This document shows, one piece after another, positions 1 through 7,754 of a DNA stretch of 12,899 nt. The stretch covers positions 1-12,899 of the forward strand of contig CAAGRM010000275.1 in the NCBI GenBank assembly GCA_900772675.1, written 5' to 3'. The DNA comes from Lachnospiraceae bacterium. Lineage in GTDB: Bacteria > Bacillota > Clostridia > Lachnospirales > Lachnospiraceae. Position numbers and translations under genes: made by a program. The notes below the pieces were generated by a model. The model ran no database searches and was not told the origin of the DNA. It saw nothing but the letters and a program-made list of their open reading frames with translations. How positions within the stretch are numbered: position 1 is the first letter of the stretch; every line of letters begins with the position of its first letter.

Positions 1-42
1 AAAAAATTCCCCTGTACAGATTTTGTCCGCAACAGGGGAATT
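1..42 (-). terminator. Intrinsic terminator of the homocysteine S-methyltransferase gene
   Basis: An 11-bp perfect stem pairs 5-15 with 32-42 around a 16-nt loop. On the - strand it is followed by a run of T residues (the A run at 1-6 on the + strand). It lies about 40 nt past the stop codon of the gene ending at 83, the position and orientation expected of a Rho-independent terminator. Confidence 0.85.
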
Positions 43-82
43 CATTACATTTCTCAGTTTCCTGCGAATTGTAAGCTTTGAT

Positions 83-967
83 TTACTTTCTCGCATCCAG
101 CATTTCTTTCACCAGACGAATATACTCCGGTGTCGTTCCGCAGCAGCCGCCGACAATGCCTGCACCCGCGTCTACCAGAATGTTCATATATTTTGCAAAC
201 GTCGGCGCATCCATGCTGTAGATTGCCTCACCGGTCGGCGTGATTTTCGGCAGGCCGGCATTCGGTTTTACGATAACCGGTACTCTTGCCACTTTTTTCA
301 TGGAATTTACGACTGCCTCAAGCTGATCCGGTCCGACCGAGCAGTTCAGTCCTACGGCGGATGCTCCCATTTCCTGCAGTGTCTCAACTGCTTCCACAGC
401 GTTTCCGCCGAACAGGGCAGAACCGTCTGCTTCCAGCGTCAGAGAACACATAATCGGCAGATCACAGACAGAAAGTGCAGCATCCATAAAGACACACGTT
501 TCGTCTACGCTCAGCATCGTCTCCGCTACCAGAAGATCCACGCCTGCATTTGCTACCGCTGTTACCTGCTCTGTGTAGGATTCCAGCAGCTCTTCATAAG
601 AGAGATCGCCTTTTGGCTGCAGCATTTTTCCCGGCGTAGAAAAATCTCCCGCAATCAGCGCACCTGTTCCGGCAAGCGCTTTTTTCGAGATATCCACCAG
701 GCGTGCATTCAGCTCCTCCACCTCGTTTTCTCTTCCATAATCCGCTAATTTCAGTCTGTTTGCACCAAAAGTCGGCGCATAGACGATCTGGCTTCCCGCC
801 TCCACGTAAGCCTTCTGTAAATTTGCCAGAATATCAGGATGCTCCAGAACCCAAAGTTCTGTACTGACTCCTTTTGGCATTCCCGCTTTTGTCAGATTTG
901 ATCCGGTTGCGCCATCCAATAAAATGACACCTGCTCCGGCAAGCTGTTCAAATTCTTCTCTTGTCAT
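83..967 (-). CDS. Homocysteine S-methyltransferase family protein (MetH N-terminal domain/MmuM-like, 294 aa)
   Basis: The protein is a stand-alone homocysteine-binding TIM barrel that transfers a methyl group to homocysteine to make methionine in the cytoplasm. Visible signatures are LLDGATGSNL near residue 17, GLNCS with the first zinc cysteine (C209), and GGCCGTTP with the other two zinc cysteines (C275, C276). Its length matches the isolated PF02574 domain. It could be a split MetH subunit working with separate corrinoid and folate proteins, or an enzyme using S-methylmethionine or betaine; the sequence does not decide which. An in-frame ATG lies 57 nt upstream, but the start at 967 is preferred because GGAGAA lies about 6 nt before it and the extra 19 residues match no family feature. 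The gene is monocistronic, between its own promoter and terminator. No SAM, cobalamin or T-box leader was recognised in its roughly 100-nt 5' region. Confidence 0.9.
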   Translation of the reverse strand: MTREEFEQLAGAGVILLDGATGSNLTKAGMPKGVSTELWVLEHPDILANLQKAYVEAGSQIVYAPTFGANRLKLADYGRENEVEELNARLVDISKKALAGTGALIAGDFSTPGKMLQPKGDLSYEELLESYTEQVTAVANAGVDLLVAETMLSVDETCVFMDAALSVCDLPIMCSLTLEADGSALFGGNAVEAVETLQEMGASAVGLNCSVGPDQLEAVVNSMKKVARVPVIVKPNAGLPKITPTGEAIYSMDAPTFAKYMNILVDAGAGIVGGCCGTTPEYIRLVKEMLDARK

Positions 968-1077
968 TTTCTTTTCTCCATTCTGCCCGAGTTCCCTGCA
1001 GCACATGTCCGCGTATACTGACAAATCCCGGCTGTTTTTTCTGAACCTGCCGCGCTTTTCGCGTCAAATTCATGTTC

Positions 1078-1106
1078 AGTATAGCATTGTATTGTTTTCC
1101 CGACAA
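1078..1106 (-). promoter_or_regulatory. Sigma-A promoter for the homocysteine S-methyltransferase gene
   Basis: On the - strand the sequence reads TTGTCG (1101-1106), a 17-nt spacer, then TATACT (1078-1083). Transcription would start near 1071, giving a leader of about 104 nt. The -35 box lies right behind the terminator of the upstream lipoprotein gene, so this is an independent unit. Confidence 0.75.
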
Positions 1107-1108
1107 GT

Positions 1109-1138
1109 AAAAAAAGAGGTATCCGTTTTGGATACCCC
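1109..1138 (-). terminator. Intrinsic terminator of the His-repeat lipoprotein gene
   Basis: A 7-bp stem pairs GGTATCC (1118-1124) with GGATACC (1130-1136) around a GTTTT loop. It can be extended past one mismatch. On the - strand it is followed by seven T residues (complement of 1109-1115). It lies about 45 nt after the stop at 1183. Confidence 0.85.
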
Positions 1139-1182
1139 TTCGTCTGTTTCTGTTCACGAATGTTCAGCAAACCCCGACATTC

Positions 1183-1485
1183 TCAATCATGATGCGCGTC
1201 TGAATGATGTGTCTCCGAATGATGCGTCTCCGAATGATGCGTCTCCGAATGATGTGTCCTGCCCGAGCTGTTCCCCCCACCGGACGGGATATTCTTCGGT
1301 GACCCCGGAGACAAATTTGTTCCCTGGTTCACACGGGTTGCTTTCTGTCCATTTTCCACCTGCGAGGATATCGATACCGTTGAAACACCCGAATCGGAAC
1401 TGTTTTCCGTTGCAGCATTTTTTCCACACGCAACGAATGCCAATACTGCTGTACCGACAAGTACGGAAATCACTGCCTTCTTCAT
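1183..1485 (-). CDS. Small putative lipoprotein with a C-terminal His-His-Ser-Glu repeat (100 aa)
   Basis: I do not recognise the family. The N terminus is a lipoprotein-type signal (MKK, then a hydrophobic stretch to residue 19) with a candidate lipobox FVAC and lipidated Cys20. Phe at -3 is less usual than Leu. Residues 21-75 are Ser/Asn/Gly-rich and probably disordered. Residues 77-100 are five units of [T/A]HHS[E/D], the last one short, giving ten histidines in 24 residues. Such a tail is well suited to binding Zn, Ni, Cu or Co at the outer membrane face, but this is inference. The start at 1485 is supported by GGTGGAG just upstream. An overlapping frame (1187-1510) is also open but lacks this signal peptide and RBS logic. 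The gene has its own consensus promoter and terminator, so it is a small independent transcription unit between the PrsA-like gene and the methyltransferase gene. Confidence 0.75.
   Translation of the reverse strand: MKKAVISVLVGTAVLAFVACGKNAATENSSDSGVSTVSISSQVENGQKATRVNQGTNLSPGSPKNIPSGGGNSSGRTHHSETHHSETHHSETHHSDAHHD
1189..1263 (-). repeat. Five tandem 15-bp units encoding the HHSE tail
   Basis: Five 15-bp units start at 1189, 1204, 1219, 1234 and 1249, each beginning ATGATG on the + strand. The two central units (1219-1248) are identical and the outer ones differ at a few bases. A 15-bp period keeps the frame, so slippage would add or remove one five-residue unit at a time. Confidence 0.9.
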
Positions 1486-1586
1486 TTCTCCACCTTCTTT
1501 CCTGGTACATCGTTTTCGTCTGAATATTAGAGCGTTTCCGAAAAATTATTTCCGTAATTTACGAGACACAATCTGGTTGTAATTTC

Positions 1587-1615
1587 ATTTTAGATCAACT
1601 TCTTTCCATTGTCAA
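1587..1615 (-). promoter_or_regulatory. Consensus promoter for the His-repeat lipoprotein gene
   Basis: The - strand reads TTGACA (1610-1615), a 17-nt spacer, TAAAAT (1587-1592). Transcription would start near 1580, leaving a leader of about 95 nt. Within that leader is an imperfect palindrome, CGTAATTTACG on the + strand (1553-1563), that could be an operator; this is weak. Confidence 0.75.
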
Positions 1616-1680
1616 TTTATTCTATAAATTCCGCATTATTTTCTTTTTTTGTAACGATTCAGAGCCATGCGAAATGGAAG

Positions 1681-1723
1681 AAAAATCGCGAAGCAGCCGG
1701 ACCCCTCTCCCGGATCCGGCTGC
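1681..1723 (-). terminator. Terminator of the PrsA-like gene
   Basis: A 12-bp GC-rich stem pairs 1693-1704 with 1712-1723 (one G-U wobble in RNA) around a 7-nt loop. On the - strand a five-T run follows after seven bases. It lies about 24 nt past the stop at 1747. Confidence 0.8.
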
Positions 1724-1746
1724 CGTTTGTCCTGTATCGTATACTT

Positions 1747-3156
1747 TTATTCTGCAGTGCTTGAAGACGTCGAAGCAGTGCCTGTGCTGCTTGTCGATGT
1801 CGTTTCGGTACTGCCTGATGTCGTGCTGTCAGACGTTGTACTATCCGTTGCTGTACTGTCCGTTGTTGTGCTGTCGGTTGTGGTTCCATCTGTGGAATCT
1901 GTAGAAGCGCTGTCAACTGTCATTGTATACAGATCTGCGTCCGTTACTTCAAGCTTTTTCCAGTTGGATGCGACCTTGATATCGCTCTCCTTTACCCATC
2001 CATCCAGTGTATCGTTGTACTTATCCGATTTGCGGTTGGAAATGATAGTCTGTCTTCTGGACTCGGTTTTATCCTCGTCGAATGCTTTATCTACACGGAT
2101 CACATAATATGCATCGTCGCCTTCGATGACACCGTCATAATACTCGCCATCCTTCAGCTTTGCTGCTTCTTCCGCTACTTTATCTCCAAGAGAACAGGTA
2201 TCGTCATCGTCTTTCTCTGATCCGGTTCCAAAGGATGTCTCGGAAGAGGTCAGATATGAAACCTCAGAAGAGGAATCGCTGTCGGAACTGCTCGATGTGC
2301 TCGCACTTGAAGCGTCGGATGCGCTTGTGTCGGAAGCATCGGAAGAAGAGCTGCTCTCATCGGAGCCATCTGCAGAATCGGTGGAATCTGGGGTATTCTC
2401 CGCATTTAACTGATCGTTCAGCTCCTTGCGCAGATCGGTAAACGATGCGGCTGCCGGATCCTCAGACTCTTTTAAGAGATCCAGGAATCTCTGTGCGATT
2501 TCTTTCTTTGCCGCTTTTTCCTCGTCCGTCAAATCAATCGTTTTTCCATCGTCATCCTTCTCGGTTCCTGCTGTGGATACCGTGATGTAGCTGATGGAGG
2601 TCTGCTTTGCCTCTTCATCGGATACCTCGGTATCTACATCTGCGATGATCGGATCATAAATTCTGGTCTGAATAACATACAGCTCCAGTGCATCCTGGAT
2701 GTCCTCAACGGTTGCGTGCAGCTTTTTCATCACATCGTCACCGTTCTTATCTGCGAATGCCTGTGCAGCCTCTTTCGCCTGCTGTTTTTCCTCGTCTGTC
2801 AGGGAAATTCCGTATTCCTCTGCGTGCTGCCGCATCAGAAGCTCTTTTTCGATCGTATCAAGAGACTGCTCCTTGAACGTTTCCCCGGCAGTCTTTCCAT
2901 CGTCGCCTTCCTTGTCGTACATCTCAGACGGCATCTGCATTCCGTACATAGAGTACATCTGGGAATAATAATTGTACATGGTTGCCTGCTGATATCTCAG
3001 CATGAAATTTGCCTGTCCGAGTGTAATCGACTCGTCATTTACAGTAATTGCCGTTTTTGTTCCGTCCACATTGTCGGAACCGCAGCCGGTCAGTCCCATC
3101 GCTGCCATCGAAGCACTCAGCATAACGCAGACTGCTTTTGCTTTTAAATTTTTCAT
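1747..3156 (-). CDS. PrsA/SurA-like peptidyl-prolyl isomerase-family lipoprotein with low-complexity insert and tail (469 aa)
   Basis: This is a probable extracytoplasmic folding factor anchored on the outer face of the membrane. A signal peptide ends in the lipobox LTGC (lipidated Cys25). Residues 36-190 resemble the helical SurA_N/PrsA chaperone domain. A parvulin-like fold seems to begin at SYITV (189-193) and end at AYYVIRV (349-355). It is interrupted by an acidic Ser/Asp stretch (about 255-305). The histidines usual at the first strand (HILV) and the last (YHII) are tyrosines here, so isomerase activity is doubtful and a chaperone-only role is plausible. Residues 416-469 are a Ser/Thr/Asp tail with TTDST-type repeats, like a wall-spanning linker. 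The start at 3156 is chosen over an ATG 36 nt upstream because GAGGAGG lies 6 nt before it and the lipobox is then at the usual distance. It has its own promoter, leader and terminator, downstream of pth-mfd. Confidence 0.8.
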   Translation of the reverse strand: MKNLKAKAVCVMLSASMAAMGLTGCGSDNVDGTKTAITVNDESITLGQANFMLRYQQATMYNYYSQMYSMYGMQMPSEMYDKEGDDGKTAGETFKEQSLDTIEKELLMRQHAEEYGISLTDEEKQQAKEAAQAFADKNGDDVMKKLHATVEDIQDALELYVIQTRIYDPIIADVDTEVSDEEAKQTSISYITVSTAGTEKDDDGKTIDLTDEEKAAKKEIAQRFLDLLKESEDPAAASFTDLRKELNDQLNAENTPDSTDSADGSDESSSSSDASDTSASDASSASTSSSSDSDSSSEVSYLTSSETSFGTGSEKDDDDTCSLGDKVAEEAAKLKDGEYYDGVIEGDDAYYVIRVDKAFDEDKTESRRQTIISNRKSDKYNDTLDGWVKESDIKVASNWKKLEVTDADLYTMTVDSASTDSTDGTTTDSTTTDSTATDSTTSDSTTSGSTETTSTSSTGTASTSSSTAE

Positions 3157-3288
3157 TACTTCCTCCTCATGCAGGACGAAATGTATGCTCAAAAAGAATT
3201 TACCTTTTCAAAACTGTCCGGGTCTTTCAAATGCCCGACTTTTTTACACGTTCGAATTTCCGATCCTGCATCGATTTTTATAAACGCT
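3157..3288 (-). promoter_or_regulatory. Foldable 5' leader of the PrsA-like gene
   Basis: From the predicted start near 3288 the transcript has a leader of about 130 nt. An 8-nt arm at 3264-3271 is exactly complementary to 3169-3176, right beside the SD sequence. Inside it a GUCGGG/CCCgGAC hairpin and a short AAAAG/CUUUU hairpin can form. The layout is a multibranched domain closed by a long-range stem, but it matches no riboswitch class I know. Confidence 0.35.
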
Positions 3289-3294
3289 TTTTCT

Positions 3295-3323
3295 ATTATA
3301 CCCTTTTTGCTGATACAGGGCAA
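3295..3323 (-). promoter_or_regulatory. Promoter of the PrsA-like gene
   Basis: The - strand reads TTGCCC (3318-3323), a 17-nt spacer, TATAAT (3295-3300). It sits in the 223-bp gap after mfd, in which I see no convincing mfd terminator. Readthrough from mfd may therefore add to expression from this promoter. Confidence 0.8.
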
Positions 3324-3379
3324 CTTTTTTCTTCCCTGTTCACGCCTTTTTCACACGATTTTGGGGGTATGCGAGTGTT

Positions 3380-6300
3380 TCACTCCTGTGTGATCTGCAG
3401 CAGATCTTCCACCAGTGCATGGCTCTTCTCCAGCAGATCGATCTTTTCCTTTGAATTTCTCCGCCGCGGCGTGTAGACAAACGCCAGCGACTCCATCTGG
3501 AATTTCAGTTCGTCGCGGTATTTCTGCAGCAGCTCCGGAATCCGTGCCACATCGATTTTTGCATGCTGCTGTAAGGTGACGCGTACCGAATCGCCCATCT
3601 GTTTCAGCTCCGTCACATACGCACAGTGCGCCAGTGCTTTCAGTTCTGCGACAGCCAGAAGATTCTGCACATTTTTCGGCGGTTCCCCGAAGCGGTCGGT
3701 CAGCTCCTCCGTCATATCCTCATACTCTTCCTTATTTTCAATCGCCGCAATTCGCTTGTATGTGTCAAGCTTTAGAGACTCGTTGCTGATGTAGCTGTCC
3801 GGAATATAGGCACTGACATTCAGATCAATCGTTGTCTCGAACGCTTCTGCCGGTGCGATGCCCTTCGCCTCTTTAACCGCCTCTGCGAGCATTTTACAAT
3901 AGAGATCGTATCCGACCGACTCCATATGGCCTGACTGCTCGGCGCCCAGCAGATTTCCGGCGCCGCGGATCTCAAGGTCACGCATCGCAATTTTAAAGCC
4001 GCTTCCCATCTCCGTAAATTCACGGATTGCATGGAGGCGTTTCTCCGCTACTTCTTTTAGCATCTTGTTTCTGCGGTACATCAGAAACGCATACGACGTC
4101 CGGTTCGACCGTCCGACACGGCCGCGGAGCTGATAGAGCTGCGACAGTCCCATCTGGTCGGAATCATGGATAATCATGGTATTGACATTCGAAATATCGA
4201 GTCCTGTCTCAATGATCGTTGTTGACACAAGCACATCGATCTCTCCGTTGATAAAGCCGTACATGATCTTTTCCAGCTCACGCTCTTTCATCTGTCCGTG
4301 CGCAAAGCCTACATTTGCATCCGGCACGAGCTTCTGAATCGTGTTCGCCATATCCGCAATCGACTGGACACGGTTATAGACATAGTAAACCTGCCCGCCC
4401 CGCGCCAGCTCACGGTTAATCGCCTCGCGGACCATTTCTTCATTGTATTCACAGACAAAGGTCTGGATCGGCTGTCGATCCTGCGGTGCTTCCTCGAGCA
4501 CACTCATATCGCGGATGCCGATCAGGCTCATGTGCATGGTACGTGGAATCGGCGTCGCCGTCAGTGTCAGAACATCCACATTTTTTTGCAGCTGTTTGAT
4601 TTTTTCTTTATGCGTCACGCCGAACCGCTGCTCCTCATCGACAATCAGAAGGCCAAGATCTTTAAACTTTACGTCCTTCGACAGTACGCGGTGTGTTCCG
4701 ATGACGATGTCCACGAGTCCTTTTTTCAGATCCTCCAGCGTTTTTTTCTGCTCTGCCGGCGTGCGGAACCGGCACAGAAGATCAACGCGCACCGGAAAGT
4801 CCTTCATGCGCTCAACGAACGTATTGTAATGCTGCTGTGCCAGAATGGTAGTCGGAACGAGATAGACGACCTGTTTGCTCTCCTGTACTGCCTTGAACGC
4901 TGCACGGATCGCAACCTCGGTTTTGCCGTATCCGACATCGCCGCAGATCAGGCGGTCCATGATCTTTTTACTCTCCATATCCGCCTTTGTCGCCTCGATC
5001 GCCGCAAGCTGATCGTCCGTTTCCTCAAACGGAAACAGTTCCTCAAATTCCTTCTGCCAGATTGTATCCTTTCCAAACTGATAGCCGGATGACGCCTGCC
5101 GCTCGGCATACAGCTTCACGAGATCCTGTGCGATATTTTTTACCGCATGGCGAACCCGTGTTTTCGTCTTATTCCATTCCTGACCGCCGATCTTATTCAG
5201 CTTCGGCACCTTTGCGGCTTCGCCGGACGCATACTTTTGCAGCGTATCAAGCTGGGTGGCCAGCACATAGAGGTTCGATCCGCCCGCATACTCGATTTTC
5301 ATGTAATCACGCGTTACGCGGTCCATCTCAATTTTCTCGATACCGCGGTAAACACCAAGACCGTGGCTCTCGTGCACGACATAGTCACCGATCGAAAGAT
5401 CCGCAAAATTCTGGATTTTCTGACCGGAATACTCCGATTTCTTCCGGTTTTTCTTCTTCTCTTTTCCAAAAATATCCGTCTCTGTAATCAGCACAAATTT
5501 CTGCATCGGATATTCAAAGCCTCTGCGGGCCGCGCCGTGGATCAGCATGACCTCGCCCGGTTTCAGAACACGCTCCTCATTCTCGCTGTAGAAGGCCGGA
5601 ATCTCCTCATTCTGCAGGTCCTCTGCCAGATGCTGCGCCCTCGTCCGCGACGGACTCGCCAGTACAATACGGTAACCCGCTTTTTTCCAGGATTTCAGAT
5701 CTTTTACCAGAAGCGGGAACTGATTGTTATACGAATTGACCGATTTCACCGTCACACTGAACTCGTCACGGATATTCCACTCGCCCTTCTGCGGCTCCAT
5801 CAGCGATACGGCAACACAGCCGCGGCGGTTCAGTTTTGCCACAAGCTCCGCCGTACTGCACATCAGCTTCGCCTGTCCCGGCAAGAGGTATCCCTTTTCG
5901 AGACGGTGGCTCACGCTCTCCTGAAACTCTGCTTCCAGCGCATCGGCACACTCGATGATACGGTTTGGTTCATCGAGGAAAATATGGCTGTTATCCGGCA
6001 GATAATCGAGAAACGAGACCGTTTCCGGGTAAAAATAGTGGAGATACTGTTCGGCTCCCTGCAGAATTTCGCCTTCTCCGATCTGGTCGCAGATTTCCTC
6101 TGCTGCATGTCGGATCCTTGCCGCTTCCTCTGTCATCATTTTGTCGCGGAATTTTGTGCTTTGCGCTTTCGCCTCTTTTTTTATAGCTTTTACGCCGCGC
6201 GCAATCGTGTCCTCTGTTAAAATCAGCTCCGATGCCGGATAGATTGTGATTTCCTCGAGGTTTTCAATCGACCGCTGGCTCTCCGCATCGAAGCTTCGGA

Positions 6301-6904
6301 TGGAATCTATCTCATCGCCCCAGAGCTCAATCCGGATCGGGTTCTGTTCCGTCAGCGGATAAATATCGAGAATGCCGCCGCGGACGGAAAACTGGCCGGT
6401 CGACTCCACCTGAAAGGTACTCTCATAGCCGAGCCGCACCAGCTCTTTTCTTATTTTATCCAGATCGAGTTCGCTGTCATTGCGCAGATGGATGCAATGT
6501 TTTTCGAACACGCCAAGAGGCAGAAGAAAGTCCATACATCCCCCTACACTGGTGATGATGGTAACTTCCTTCCGCTCAAGAAGTGCCTGGATCACCTGAA
6601 GCCGCTGCCGGATCAGCAGATTTCCGTGAATGTCTGCCTGATAGAAAATCAGGTCCTTCGCCGGATAATACAGCGTCTCCGCATCGTACAGCCGGTAATC
6701 CTCATATAATTCTTTTGCTTTTAATTCATTTTCCGCGATCAGAAGCCGCACCGGGGCATCCTCGGAGAGGCCTGCGATCATATGGGCTTTCTGGCTTTCC
6801 AGACAGCCCGAGATCACCGTCACACCTGCGGTTCCTTTTTTCAGATCACGGAACAGCTCGTCAAAACGGGCAATTTCTTTGATCGGTTCTAATAACGCTT
6901 TCAT
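3380..6904 (-). CDS. mfd: Transcription-repair coupling factor (1174 aa)
   Basis: Mfd is an ATP-driven DNA translocase that removes RNA polymerase stalled at lesions and recruits UvrA. The protein has full family length. In order: the UvrB-homology N-terminal modules (about 1-330); a CarD-like RNA-polymerase-interaction domain starting near residue 500 with [16 protein letters not shown]; the RecG-type translocase with Walker [10 protein letters not shown] (about 655-663) and DEEQRFG (about 755-761); the helicase C half with QLRGRVGR; and the C-terminal TRCF domain, ending about 100 residues after the conserved [12 protein letters not shown] region. It starts 5 bp after the pth stop, with AAGGA upstream, so pth and mfd are cotranscribed and perhaps translationally coupled. 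No disruption is seen. Confidence 0.97.
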   Translation of the reverse strand: MKALLEPIKEIARFDELFRDLKKGTAGVTVISGCLESQKAHMIAGLSEDAPVRLLIAENELKAKELYEDYRLYDAETLYYPAKDLIFYQADIHGNLLIRQRLQVIQALLERKEVTIITSVGGCMDFLLPLGVFEKHCIHLRNDSELDLDKIRKELVRLGYESTFQVESTGQFSVRGGILDIYPLTEQNPIRIELWGDEIDSIRSFDAESQRSIENLEEITIYPASELILTEDTIARGVKAIKKEAKAQSTKFRDKMMTEEAARIRHAAEEICDQIGEGEILQGAEQYLHYFYPETVSFLDYLPDNSHIFLDEPNRIIECADALEAEFQESVSHRLEKGYLLPGQAKLMCSTAELVAKLNRRGCVAVSLMEPQKGEWNIRDEFSVTVKSVNSYNNQFPLLVKDLKSWKKAGYRIVLASPSRTRAQHLAEDLQNEEIPAFYSENEERVLKPGEVMLIHGAARRGFEYPMQKFVLITETDIFGKEKKKNRKKSEYSGQKIQNFADLSIGDYVVHESHGLGVYRGIEKIEMDRVTRDYMKIEYAGGSNLYVLATQLDTLQKYASGEAAKVPKLNKIGGQEWNKTKTRVRHAVKNIAQDLVKLYAERQASSGYQFGKDTIWQKEFEELFPFEETDDQLAAIEATKADMESKKIMDRLICGDVGYGKTEVAIRAAFKAVQESKQVVYLVPTTILAQQHYNTFVERMKDFPVRVDLLCRFRTPAEQKKTLEDLKKGLVDIVIGTHRVLSKDVKFKDLGLLIVDEEQRFGVTHKEKIKQLQKNVDVLTLTATPIPRTMHMSLIGIRDMSVLEEAPQDRQPIQTFVCEYNEEMVREAINRELARGGQVYYVYNRVQSIADMANTIQKLVPDANVGFAHGQMKERELEKIMYGFINGEIDVLVSTTIIETGLDISNVNTMIIHDSDQMGLSQLYQLRGRVGRSNRTSYAFLMYRRNKMLKEVAEKRLHAIREFTEMGSGFKIAMRDLEIRGAGNLLGAEQSGHMESVGYDLYCKMLAEAVKEAKGIAPAEAFETTIDLNVSAYIPDSYISNESLKLDTYKRIAAIENKEEYEDMTEELTDRFGEPPKNVQNLLAVAELKALAHCAYVTELKQMGDSVRVTLQQHAKIDVARIPELLQKYRDELKFQMESLAFVYTPRRRNSKEKIDLLEKSHALVEDLLQITQE

Positions 6905-6909
6905 TTTCC

Positions 6910-7494
6910 TTACTCTGCCGGGTTTGCAGATTTGCGGTTATACTCATTCATAGCTGCGTCCACATCCCCGTTCAGCATCTGCTCGATTGCTTTTGCCGCA
7001 TGCTCGATCGCCAGATTTACAAGGGGACGTTCGTCTTTCGTAAACGGACTTAACACGTAGTCCGCCAGATCCCAGTTTTTCGGTTTCTCACCGACGCCGA
7101 CCTTCACACGCATAAAACGGTCGGTGCCAAGATTAGCGATGATGTTTTTGATGCCATTGTGGCCGCCCGCGCTTCCTTTTTTGCGGATGCGGATCTGTCC
7201 CGGTGCCAGGCTGATATCGTCATACACCACGATCAGCTCGCTCTCCGGATCTACCTTGTAATAGTTCACCAACTCCCGCACGGACTCGCCGCTCAGGTTC
7301 ATATACGTCATCGGTTTTGCCACAATAACCTTCTGACCTGCGATCATACCTTTTCCGAACAGAGCCTTGTGGCCTGCGCCGGAAGAAGGGATCTGATATT
7401 CGTCAATCAGATAATCAATGGTGTCAAATCCGACGTTGTGCTTCGTGCCCTCATACTGACGCGTCGGATTTCCCAGACCTACTATAATATACAT
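6910..7494 (-). CDS. pth: Peptidyl-tRNA hydrolase (194 aa)
   Basis: Pth cleaves the ester bond of peptidyl-tRNAs dropped by stalled ribosomes, recycling tRNA. The family signatures are intact: GLGNP at 6-10 (Asn9), the catalytic His19 in GTKHNVGF, Asn66 in MTYMNLSG, Asp92/Asp93 in VVYDD, and Asn113 in GGHNGIKN. The length is normal. AAGGAG lies 7 nt before the ATG at 7494. It is the first gene of the pth-mfd pair, an order common in Firmicutes. Confidence 0.97.
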   Translation of the reverse strand: MYIIVGLGNPTRQYEGTKHNVGFDTIDYLIDEYQIPSSGAGHKALFGKGMIAGQKVIVAKPMTYMNLSGESVRELVNYYKVDPESELIVVYDDISLAPGQIRIRKKGSAGGHNGIKNIIANLGTDRFMRVKVGVGEKPKNWDLADYVLSPFTKDERPLVNLAIEHAAKAIEQMLNGDVDAAMNEYNRKSANPAE

Positions 7495-7536
7495 AACTTC
7501 TCCTTAAAACAATATAGTTATTTACACCTAATTATA

Positions 7537-7564
7537 AATATATGTGTTTAGCTTGTATTCTCAA
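7537..7564 (-). promoter_or_regulatory. Possible promoter of pth-mfd
   Basis: The - strand reads TTGAGA (7559-7564), a 16-nt spacer, TATATT (7537-7542). A perfect TATAAT (7531-7536) lies just downstream but has no good -35 box at the right distance. The region is AT-rich and is the only plausible site before pth. Confidence 0.4.
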
Positions 7565-7570
7565 ATCAAT

Positions 7571-7690
7571 AGATTTTTGTTCACACCGCGGTCAAAGCAG
7601 ATATTTGCAATCTGCTTCGCTACTTGCTCATAACCGAATAGCGGTTTCGCCGCACCGGAAAATGATGTATTGTTTTTTCATCTGCCGGAA
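7571..7690. other. Non-coding intergenic stretch with two inverted repeats
   Basis: This stretch separates the terminator of the fused GTPase gene from the pth promoter and holds no supported gene. An 8-bp stem pairs AAGCAGAT (7595-7602) with ATCTGCTT (7610-7617). A second structure pairs GCGG (7641-7644) with CCGC (7650-7653) and can extend through CCG (7634-7636) and CGG (7656-7658). It is more GC-rich than the pth promoter beside it. It could be a dispersed palindromic element, a small RNA, or part of the 5' region of pth. A - strand frame through it (7628-7834) is open but has no coding support. Confidence 0.35.
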
Positions 7691-7696
7691 AGAACA

Positions 7697-7734
7697 CGAA
7701 TAAAAGAGCAGTCGTTTTCCTGCTCTTTTATTCG
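7697..7734 (-). terminator. Terminator of the fused G3E GTPase gene
   Basis: A perfect 15-bp stem pairs 7697-7711 with 7720-7734 around an 8-nt loop. The T-rich stretch is inside the 3' arm. It lies about 20 nt past the stop at 7755. Because the arms are A-rich and T-rich it could also act on transcription from the other side. Confidence 0.8.
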
Positions 7735-7754
7735 CTGAAATGCTTCGGCAATGT

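Noticed and set aside
968..1071. Possible SAM, cobalamin or T-box leader before the methyltransferase gene.
   Set aside because: The roughly 100-nt leader lacks the conserved boxes of these classes and has no terminator/antiterminator pair; only a small GC hairpin is seen.
1187..1510. 107-residue - strand frame overlapping the small lipoprotein, with its own SFGDA repeat.
   Set aside because: The repeat is the same 15-bp DNA repeat read in another frame. The frame at 1183-1485 has the signal peptide, lipobox and a better-placed SD.
3324..3379. Intrinsic terminator directly after mfd.
   Set aside because: Only short, imperfect hairpins with no adjacent U run were found, so no terminator is called.
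5147..6220. 357-residue + strand open frame inside mfd.
   Set aside because: Antisense shadow of an intact, strongly conserved gene; composition is atypical and no motif is visible.
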